Shown one piece after another: positions 30,745 through 41,000 of a stretch of DNA of 64,000 nt. The position numbers and the translations under genes were made by a program. Source of the DNA: Mixophyes australis (Eukaryota; Chordata; Amphibia; Anura; Limnodynastidae); the NCBI GenBank assembly GCA_036250195.1, contig JAVHZZ010000071.1, positions 257,501 through 321,500 of the forward strand, read 5' to 3'. The notes under the pieces were generated by a model. The model was not told the DNA's origin. It saw only the letters and a program-made list of their open reading frames with translations, and did not search any database. The stretch's first letter is position 1; each line of letters opens with the position of its first letter.

Positions 30745-32700
30745 CAATGAGTGTGGTTGTCCCGCCAGCCCCTGGATCACTCACCCCCTCCTGGGTCCTC
30801 CACTGCTGGGGGGGAACCTTGGTTGGCATAGAAATTACAGGTAAAATACAGACTTGATATACTAAAGATTGAGATTTTTTGGAGAAAGTATAGCAGGCAA
30901 AATAATAAAGATGCTGTAATATTAATGGTGTAAGAAATAACTTCTTTATAACAACCCTTCACTCTCAAATATACAAAAAAAAAAATCTGCTTTCAGTAGG
31001 TTGTTTACATCACATTATGTATTGGTTACAAAATATTCAAATATATATTACAAAGCTCAGCTGTCTGTAGTATGTAACAGCGCACACAAATGTCTGATAA
31101 CGTCCATTTACAATATCAGGTTATATATTCCACTTGCTGGTCCTCATCATAACAAGTGACAACACAACTATCACTCTTCGCGTTAAATTCATCAGGTGGG
31201 ATAATAACATGAAGTTCAGGAGTAGAAATAAAATAATTAAACTGTTTTTATTATGTTTCTTGTGTACTCCTTCGTTAATATCGCTTGATGAATGGATACT
31301 TTAAAGAAGAAAACACAGAACAGTCCGCTCCAGAACGTGTCCTTTTACCCTCTGCAGCGCAGCTCTGGGAGAAGTAAGTCACAAGCACTATGTGAACTGT
31401 CCGGTAAACAGATGAGCTTTCAGCAGGGTCCTGCAGTTAGAGACCATACATGACAGACAGACATTCTGTGAAGATTTCCAGGGGCAGCATTCAAGAAGGG
31501 TCGCAGTCCTGAGAGCAGAGGTAACCTAGGAAAAATAAATAAAGCGTCAACGTGAGCAGAGGGTGGGTACGTACAGATTGTGATAATAGATATAACAGGT
31601 GGAAATGGATTGGACAGCTCTAAATACTTTTGCAATGAAAAGAGAATTAAAATGGAAGACAAGATGATTTCAGTAGCAGAACAGTAATTAATGATGGAGA
31701 GTAGAGGGGTTATTCCTGCAGCGACTATTTGAATGGACTGTAGGGGACCAAGATATCATTACAGCAAGATGGAGGTTGCAGCAGTCTGGATGGTATGTAA
31801 CAAAAATTGCTTTGTAGTACAAGAAAAAATGCATTGGTAGCTGTACAAAAGGACGCACCGTCCACACATCCAGTGCCCAGTGGGGGCTTATATATACCCA
31901 GTAACCCCCACCTGACCCAGGCCCCTTAAGGAAACATGTAGCTGCCCCAACACTAAGAAGTAGCCATTCCAGTGGCCAACAGCAACTTGCTAAACCTATC
32001 TTCCAGCACTGTGCACTACAGAGCACTGTGCAGCAGTGACGGCCATTCCTGCAATCACTACCTGGGAACCTCTGTAGCGTCTATGGCTGGGTCCCGCAGA
32101 GAAATCCAGCATTGTGAGGGGGGGCATTATCGTAAGCACTACCTCGGTACATCTGAACCCCCAGCTCCGAATACTGCACAGTTATCCGCAATGTGCGCCT
32201 TCAGTTGCAGACTTTGGAGACCACTCCAGTAATAAGACATATATCCTGCTCCGCTGGGCACTTAATCTAAACTGAAGGCCTAACAGGAGAGAGTATAGAG
32301 CAGGAGGAGTGTCGGTGAACTTCTAGGATGTCTTAAATGGCCCTTTCACCTGTTCCCTACAATATACTACAATGGTTCCTGGTATCCCCAATTAATGCCT
32401 GAAATATACCAAAACTTAAAGTTATGGATAAGTGAGAAGGCTGAAGTATGCCACCTAAAAACAGTGCATAGAAATCTGGATGTATTGTTATTTTTGTGAG
32501 ATAATTGAGGTGTCTTATGTAGTTTGTGACAAAAGCAATAATATTAATGGCCTGTAATGATATCATCTAACTAAACTCTGACTAGATACAGTTAAATAAA
32601 CAAAACCACAACATCTATGGCAATAATGATCTCTGTATTATTATCTCATTCACTGCTAAGGATCTACTCCTCTTTCAAATAAAAGGCGCCTCTTTCATTT
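30745..32700. other. No gene recognised
   Basis: Open frames (31688-32026 minus, 31972-32232 plus) lack domains and splice context. A stretch near 31400-31510 (GAGCTTTCAGCAGGGTCCTG...) resembles a common interspersed repeat, without a firm assignment. Confidence 0.3.
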
Positions 32701-32914
32701 TGAAGTAAGAGAGGTGTCAGGATTGAGGCAGCGGGGCCTGTGAGGTAAAAGCTGGTGGGCAGCAGTGAGACACGATTGTGGGCAGGAGGCCTGTCAGGGA
32801 AAAGATCATGTAATACGTGTCATGGGGAATATCAGAGAAAAGTTAGCAAGTGTTGTCAGGTTATTGTTGTTTGAGGAGGGGCCGTGTGGGGAAGAGACTT
32901 CTCCTTCACATGCC

Positions 32915-34348
32915 CCCTCTGCCCACATGCTTTAGTCACACATGTCCCCCTCTCTGCCCAGCACCTTTAGTCACACATGTCCCCTCTCTGCCCAGCACCT
33001 TTAGTCACACATGTCCCCTCTCTGCCCAGCACCTTTAGTCACACATGTCCCCTCTCTGCCCAGCACCTTTAGTCACACATGCCCCCTCTGCCCACATGCT
33101 TTAGTCACACATGTCCCCTCTCTGCCCAGCACCTTTAGTCACACATGTCCCCTCTCTGCCCAGCACCTTTAGTCACACATGTCCCTCTCTCTGCCCAGCA
33201 CCTTTAGTCACACATGTCCCCTCTCTGCCCACATGCTTTAGTCACACATGTCCCCTCTCTGCCCAGCACCTTTAGTCACACATGTCCCCTCTCTGCCCAG
33301 CACCTTTAGTCACACATGTCCCTCTCTCTGCCCAGCACCTTTAGTCACACATGTCCCCTCTCTGCCCACATGCTTTAGTCACACATGTCCCCCTCTCTGC
33401 CCAGCACCTTTAGTCACACATGTCCCCTCTCTGCCCAGCACCTTTAGTCACACATGTCCCCTCTCTGCCCAGCACCTTTAGTCACACATGTCCCTCTCTC
33501 TGCCCAGCACCTTTAGTCACACATGTCCCCTCTCTGCCCAGCACCTTTAGTCACACATGTCCCCTCTCTGCCCAGCACCTTTAGTCACACATGTCCCCTC
33601 TCTGCCCAGCACCTTTAGTCACACATGTCCCTCTCTCTGCCCAGCACCTTTAGTCACACATGTCCCCTCTCTGCCCACATGCTTTAGTCACACATGTCCC
33701 CCTCTCTGCCCAGCACCTTTAGTCACACATGTCCCCTCTCTGCCCAGCACCTTTAGTCACACATGTCCCCTCTCTGCCCAGCACCTTTAGTCACACATGT
33801 CCCCTCTCTGCCCAGCACCTTTAGTCACACATGTCCCCTCTCTGCCCAGCACCTTTAGTCACACATGTCCCCTCTCTGCCCAGCACCTTTAGTCACACAT
33901 GTCCCCTCTTTGCCCAGCACCTTTAGTCACACATGTCCCCTCTCTGCCCAGCACCTTTAGTCACACATGTCCCCTCTCTGCCCAGCACCTTTAGTCACAC
34001 ATGTCCCCTCTTTGCCCAGCACCTTTAGTCACACATGTCCCCTCTCTGTCCAGCACCTTTAGTCACACATGTCCCCTCTCTGCCCAACACCTTTAGTCAC
34101 ACATGTCCCCTCTCTGCCCAGCACCTTTAGTCACACATGTCCCCTCTCTGCCCAGCACCTTTAGTCACACATGTCCCCTCTCTGCCCAGCACCTTTAGTC
34201 ACACATGTCCCCTCTCTGCCCAGCACCTTTAGTCACACATGTCCCCTCTTTGCCCAGCACCTTTAGTCACACATGTCCCCTCTCTGCCCAGCACCTTTAG
34301 TCACACATGTCCCCTCTCTGCCCAGCACCTTTAGTCACACATGTCCCC
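32915..34348 (+). repeat. 34-bp minisatellite, about 42 units
   Basis: The unit contains CCCCTCTCTGCCCAGCACCT followed by TTAGTCACACATGT (34 bp). Variants with CACATGC in place of CAGCACC recur at intervals. Blocks 33248-33481 and 33557-33790 translate identically and lie 309 bp apart, a higher-order repeat. The array ends about 90 bp before the zinc-finger gene promoter region. Its open frames are by-products of the repeat. Confidence 0.97.
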
Positions 34349-34439
34349 TCCCCATCACATAACTCCTTCTTACCTTTCCTCCACTACACAGGAACAGGAA
34401 GTTATCCAGCAGCAGCTCCTGCACTGTGTACCATGTGAC

Positions 34440-34768
34440 TACAGCAGTCACATGACCTCGTGATGTCACAGAATTATCTGAAAGGGATTTAGCCTCTACC
34501 ACCTAGTAATGAACGTAACATATAGCTGACTAGCAGCAATGTTATCACTAGAGTAAAATAAGCTATTACTGCATTGTCCTTAATGTGGAACAGCGGCGGC
34601 CATTTTCCCTTAGTCTCCCAGACACAATACTGCTGTTACAGTTATGTACCAGTGACGTTCCAGAGGGGGCGTGGTCACATACTCTTGCAGGAGCCATTTT
34701 ACAACCTGGAGAGCAGCTTTAACTCTTTCATATATAACAACAACATCCAGGACGTGTACAAGGCTGAG
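34440..34768 (+). promoter_or_regulatory. Promoter and 5' untranslated exon of the zinc-finger gene
   Basis: Contains the same GTGATGTCACAGAATT word (34460-34475) as the minus-strand gene promoters, a YY1-like GGCGGCCATTTT (34595-34606) and GTGACGT. The sequence then runs to CAAGGCTGAG followed by the donor GTAATA at 34769. The start site is not visible; it probably lies around 34600. There is no usable ATG in the exon. Confidence 0.5.
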
Positions 34769-34899
34769 GTAATATCTTCTAACAATATATTATTATTATG
34801 CTGAGAGCAGAGATATGAAGGATTATTATACAGAGGAGTCTGTATAGGGAGACATTACAGCTCATATAAAATGCTGTTTATAATGGGAGATTATAATTA

Positions 34900-34981
34900 T
34901 ATAGAGGAGAGGGATGTTATAATTACTATATATGCAGAGGGATGTGACAGCTCCCAGCACACACACTGTTTATAATGGATG

Positions 34982-35012
<31 letters not shown>

Positions 35013-35160
35013 TATAAAGGATAATAATCTATATAGTGATATATAAAGAGTAATAAGACAGTTCCCAGCACACGCACTGTTTATAATGGATGAATATTAT
35101 AGAAAGGATAATAATCTATATAGTGATATATAACAAGGAATAAAACAGGTCCCATCACAC
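34900..35160. repeat. Short imperfect tandem duplication and (ATT)n
   Basis: A segment with CCCAGCACACACACTGTTTA and ATAATCTATATAGTGATATA occurs two to three times at about 100-115-bp spacing. It includes an (ATT)n run at 34980-35010. Confidence 0.6.
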
Positions 35161-35169
35161 ACACTGTGA

Positions 35170-37050
35170 GCTGTAAAGAAGTAAAAAATTAGTAGGTACA
35201 AAGCGTCCCATCCATTGTCCCAATCCCGTTTTCAATGTATCATAGTAGAGCGGGTGGGTCCCAATCCTGTTGAGAAAATGGTCTGGTCACTACACTTGCA
35301 TAATGTGAGTCTGTAAAAGTCTAGGTTGCACGGTCTAATCACTTCGTGCAGGTTCCCTGTTTGTTGGAAAGTCAAGGGTTTCTTAGATTGAGTAAGGAAC
35401 TGCCCCACCGTTCTAACCCCCGCGTCATTCTAGATAGTGAATAGCTAGGCAGCCTCGCCATTCTAAAAACTAGGGTTCCCAAATAGAGGAAGATGGATAG
35501 ATAAGTAAGGTTTAGTTTCAATGTATATATGATGTGCCACAATTTTCTAGTGGACATAAAATGGTGGTTGTCAAGAACTGTCGCTGATACGTTGTGGTCA
35601 TGTAGATGTAGGAAAGCAGTCAATTTTAGGCCAGGGAGGAAATTTTGTTCTGGTGAGGTATCCGCATAGGTGTCAGACCCTTGTATCAAATCCCTCCGGT
35701 ACTGAAGTTGAGCAGCCTGATTATAGAGTTATATATTGGCCAAATGAAATTCAGCATTAGTCCTGGGTTGTTAAAGTTTCAATAGCCCAATTCTTGATTT
35801 TTTTCCCCCCCAAATGAAGTTTTGAAATACTCTACAAGTCTAGGGGAGGATTTCATCTTACGTAAATTTGCTCTACCCATTAAGTAAAGACAAAGATGAC
35901 CCCAGCCCTCAACCTCTTTACTAGGTTCCCAACAACTTTCGAGATATGATGTTGATAGAAGAGACCAAGGTTCTTAGAAAGTTCTATACCTAGATATGGG
36001 ATAGCATTGTGCGCCCATTTAATTGCTATGTTTCTAGCCAAGTAGCGTCAGGTAAAGCAAGGATCAGGTATAATGCCAGGGATTTATCAAACGGACAGCT
36101 TGATAAATACAACACGGACGCCCCGAAATACAGTATGTAGATCTCAAGCATAGGATCAAGTACTAGGTTGAAGAGTAAGGGTGACATGGGGCAGCCCTAA
36201 CGTGTACCCCTCGTCATGGGTGCCGCCTCTCCAATCAGGCCATTGATTAGTAGAGAGGTGGTTGGGCAAGAATAGAAAAAGCTTATGGGCCTGAGTCATT
36301 AAGGCAGCATACAGAGCTCATCGTGCAGAGTTTCTCAACGTTACGTAAATCATCTCTGCGTACTCCTGGAGTCGGCAAGGAGCGGATCTCAGGATACGTG
36401 TGGTGATGACTATGGGCGTAGGGTCACTCTGCTGTACTAGACCAGACACTGCAGGATGCGTACAATACGTATGTGGAATATGAAATCTCAAAAGAACCGT
36501 AGACCGTCGTAACTGTCATTTGCGTTGGCATACGCAGCGGACTTGCTTTCGTTGACGGCCGAGTGTCCTCGTTCTGGGCATGCGCAGAAGGGAAATGCGT
36601 ATGATACGCACAAAAAACAGAGATACCTTCCTTAATGACTCAGGCCCTATCAGAGTAGTGAAATCCTCTCTGAATGCCCCACGTTTGTGTACCTCATACA
36701 TATAGGACCAGGATACTGCATCAAATGCCTTATTGGCATCCAGGCTAAGTAGTATATTCTTGGAAGGATATTGTAAGGACAAGGAGGCCACCTCTGTGAT
36801 CGCTGTACATATGCCCTACACCGAGTGACGACCTGTCACAAATTCTAGCTGGTGGTCGGTTGAAAGTGATGGGAGAATAGACTGTAAACGAGTGGCCATG
36901 ATTTTAGCCAGCAGCTTAATATCCAAATTAAGTAGTGTGATAGGGCCATAGGAGGCCATGGATTGTGGAACTTTTACTCAGTTTCAATATTAGCGTAGTG
37001 AATGCTTTATTAAAATTAGGAATGGATCTTGATTTTTAAATTAGTGCAAC
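35170..37050 (-). pseudogene. L1/Tx1-like LINE fragment (reverse transcriptase)
   Basis: On the minus strand, SLDANKAFDAVSWSYM (about 36760-36705) matches the first aspartate block of L1-type RT. After a gap, RGTRxGCPMSPLLFNLVLDP (about 36215-36150) matches the GxxQGxPLSP block. Stops and shifts are frequent, and the element is split by the MITE at 36287-36647. It lies in intron 1 of the zinc-finger gene in the opposite orientation. Limits are approximate. Confidence 0.65.
36287..36647. mobile_element. MITE inside the LINE, GGGCCTGAGTCATTAAGG ends
   Basis: The left end GGGCCTGAGTCATTAAGG and right end CCTTAATGACTCAGGCCC are perfect inverted repeats of 18 bp. TAT lies outside on both sides (3-bp duplication). 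It interrupts the RT coding remnant, so it arrived after the LINE. Confidence 0.8.
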
Positions 37051-37404
37051 CCCAACGGGTCTGTGCTAGGTTATGTTTTACTCACTGGAGTTGTACGATT
37101 TACTACACTGTTCAAACTGCTGAAAAACCAACTCTGATTAAAATGAGTTACAGGTTTTGCTGTATTTTTAGTTGTAATTTTTTAAGATTATAGGATGTTT
37201 CCACTTTCCTGGACTTTTTAAATGTGCAAAATGGACAAGAAGGGCTAGTTTTACAAATCCAACCCCTGTCCTACCTGTAAGTGTTTTATATATGGACTGT
37301 CTAGTAGAATGTATCTAGCACTTACTTCTCCTATTATCTTCCGTAGATTGGCCATTCTGAGTCCTCTGTCTACTACAAGAACCCACTTCAAACTTGTCTT
37401 TAAA

Positions 37405-37895
37405 GGTGAACCCACTGAAGGTTTAGGTGATAGGTGAGCCCACTGAAGGTTTAGGTGATAGGTGAGCTCACTGAAGGTTTAGGTGATAGGTGAGCCCACT
37501 GAAGGTTTAGGTGATAGGTGAGTCTACTGAAGGCTTAGGTGATAGGTGAGCCCACTGAAGGTTTAGGTGATAGGTGAGCCCACTGAAGGTTTAGGTGATA
37601 GGTGAGTCTACTGAAGGTTTAGGTGATAGGTGAGCCCACTGAAGGTTTAGGTGATAGGTGAGCCCACTGAAGGTTTGGGTGATAGGTGAGCCCACTGAAG
37701 GTTTGGGTGATAGGTGAGGCCACTGAAGGTTTAGGTGATAGGTGAGCCCACTGAAGGTTTAGGTGATAGGTGAGCCCACTGAAGGTTTAGGTGATAGGTG
37801 AACCCACTGAAGGTTTAGGTGATAGGTGAGCCCACTGAAGGTTTAGGTGATAGGTGAGCCCACTGAAGGTTTAGGTGATAGGTGAGCCCACTGAG
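37405..37895 (+). repeat. 28-bp minisatellite, about 17 units
   Basis: The unit CACTGAAGGTTTAGGTGATA plus GGTGAGCC (28 bp) is very homogeneous, with scattered variants. Each unit contains GGTGAG, a good splice-donor word, in the transcribed direction of intron 1 of the zinc-finger gene. Confidence 0.97.
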
Positions 37896-38066
37896 CTGCA
37901 GAAGAGGTAAATGCTACATACACTCTACTTTCCTGTATCTATGAAACAGTTACATATAGGATATGGGTTCTATTTGTAAAATATACTATTATTGTATTGT
38001 AGTTAACTTCTAAAAATTCCAAATACATGGAGCTTCATTTATTTTTTTCTCCAATTCAATAAACAG

Positions 38067-41000
38067 GATTACACCGTAGTGATAAAGAGATTTGGTGGTC
38101 CACCCTCAAGTGTGTCAGGAGTATTGAGCAGGACCCAGAGCTCCATCACGGTGCCTCCACCTCACTCACTGATACATGAGGAAAACAATGACAAGAAAAT
38201 CCTGGAACTGCCCAACAAGATCATTCAGCTGGTGACTGGAGAGGTGACTGCTTGGAATGGGACATAATACAGTAACACCGGATGATGTGTCTGCATGATG
38301 ACTGTATCATTGTGTGTGTCAGGTTCCTATAAAGTGTTGGGATGTCACTGTCTTTTTCTCCATGCAGGAGTGGACGTTTTTAAGAGGGCAGAAGGGTCTT
38401 TTCAAAGACGTAATGATGGAGAATCACTGGATTCTCAAATCACTGGGTAAGAGGAGATTTTCATTTATTGTAGGGGAGAGAGCAGTTTTGAGGGCCACCT
38501 AGATACACATCATCTGATAATCACATATAAACAATGTTTTCAGTCAGTGTATGTTTCCTACAGATGGATCCAGTAACACAAATACCACAGAGAGATGTCC
38601 GTGTCCTCTTTATTCACAGGATTGTACACAGGAAAATCACAGTATTCCACAGGTAGGTGACATTTTAGGGTCTCTCCAAATACCAAAGTGAATTTCCCAA
38701 TATATGATCTGTAAAAAAAAAAAACTTGTGTGAGTCATATACACTGACATTCCTCTGTCTCATCATAAATTATTAAATCAGTTATTATTAAATATATTTG
38801 CATTGTTTTGTGGGCTGTTTAGGATGACGTCATGACTGGTATTAAATTAGAATTTATAGAGGGAAGGAAAGAGACGTATGTGAGGGGTGATCAGCAGTGT
38901 AAGGAGGAGGAAATCAGCATAGGTGAGTAATAAACACTTATTACAGACAAGAGTCACATATTCTCCTTGTATAAACAATGTAATCAGTCACTGTGTGTTT
39001 CCTACAGATGGATCCAGTAACAGAAATACCCCAGAGAGATATCTCCGTCCTCTTTATTCACAGGAGTTTCAGGTAGATGACATTTTAGGGTCTTGCCAAA
39101 TACCTAAATGCCAAAGTGATTTTATTATATTATCTGTAAAAAACAGCGTGGATCTTATACTCTCATATTCTTCTGTTTCATCTCACATTATTAAATCAGA
39201 TATTATTTAATATAATATTCTTAAAGGGGTCGTGTCCTGGACATGCATGGAGTACAAGTATGCTTGCTACGTTCTCCATCCTAAAATTCCTGCATTTATT
39301 CTCCATTTTGAGTTTGCTGGTTTATTTGGACTCTGTCTAGTCCTGGAGCTTACTTACCCCTCTTGCCATCCTCTGGGGTACTTCTCCTGATCCGCGGCTG
39401 CCGCGCTGCTCTTCGAGACCCCAGCCTGGTGTGCGGAGGCTGCTATCTGAGCGGACCCGCTGCAGCCTGACTCCTTGGTGGACAGCGCTTCTGCCTCTTC
39501 GTGCTGCCGGCGCTGACTGTTGGTGCGGACACCCCAGGGACCCCTGCTGTGGTGAGACAGATCACCATACTTACCCATCACTGTCAGGTCGTCGGGTGCC
39601 GACACTTGCTCAGGCTCTTCCCTTTACTGTGTGCGACTCGAGTACATGACAATGCTGTAGACTATACCCCTCTGCTCTGGGAGCTGGGGACGGACATTTT
39701 ATGTTCCTGTCCTGTAATCTGGGCTGACCTCTTGGTAGTGCCCTATTTTCCACCATAGAGAGCGGCGATTTGTCCTCATGCTGCACAGTTCTGTTGCTCC
39801 AAGTCAGCCTTCCATCCTGAGATACAGATTGGATCCCCAACAGCTGGGCCTCAGGCTCTGAGTGCATGCAGGTACCTCACACAGTGGCTGTAATTTGACT
39901 TATGCTATCTTGCCTGTTTGTGCTGTGATAACATCCTGGCACTTGACATCTAATATATATTACTCCTGTGGGACAGGCATAAGCTTATTTATTGAACCTT
40001 ATTCCCATATCTGGATTATCCAGTTTGCCTTTTAGAAGTGGTGTCTATACTATCTTGACTCTGTTCTATGATCCTGCCTTGGGTACTTTCATGGTAAGAC
40101 TTTCATACAAGTGTTTATCCATGAAATACAACACTATTATTATACCCATTCCTCTATATTGGGATGTATTTTCCTCGTTATATGATCATGCTGCTCTAGC
40201 CGGATGGCTTGACCGGTTTGAAACTCCATTCTGTGTGCCCTCCCAAACTACCACTGTTCCTAATGCACCAACCTCACCTACTTACCCTGAGGTCACATTG
40301 CAGCAGCTTCTACAGCTGGCCGACCTTTCCCTTTTCAGACATGATATGCAACAAATCCAATAGTGAGTGGCTGAAGCGGAGACTCTAGAAGATGCTACAG
40401 CACCTATGAAGGGTCAAATTGATAATTTGGAAGCTCAGATGTTGGCATGTAAGCAGACGCTTTCTTATAGTGAGGGGAGTCTCTGATGCAATAATACTCG
40501 TTTTGTGGGGCTACCTGAATAAGTGGAGGGGCCTGGTACTGAATGTTTCTTGGAGAAATGGTTAATTCAAGCTTTTGGGAAGGATTCCTTTACGGCTCAG
40601 TTCGCAGTGGAGCAAGCTCATCGCATCCCTTCTTAGGCGGCTCCACCCGGGGCACCTCCCTGTGCCTTCATAGCCAAAATCTTACATTAGAAAGACTGAT
40701 ACAACTCTGCGACCATTCCCCTCTTATATTGTCTGTAGACTTTGCCATTACCAGGGGGTCAATCTTTCTGGAAACTGAACCCTTTTAGTTACCTTTAATG
40801 GGCAAGGGACCTGATCTGGTTGCCTTGTGGGAAGAGTTCTTTGTGGATAATGCAGAAACAGTCCAGCCCCCTCTTGCCTTTGGCAACTGCCTAAGAACTG
40901 TACCCCTAAATCTCCGTACTCTCACCGGTACTGAGGGTTGCAGTTACCCCTGGCAATCGCCTAAGAACTATTTCCCTAAAATCTCTAGACTCTCACCGGT

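Noticed and set aside
33248..33790. Two identical 77-residue open frames
   Set aside because: These are translations of the 34-bp minisatellite; their identity reflects a 309-bp repeat copy, not coding selection.
39354..39867. Minus- and plus-strand open frames in the GC-rich part of the LINE block
   Set aside because: They lie in what looks like the LINE 5' leader; no motif and no conserved frame.
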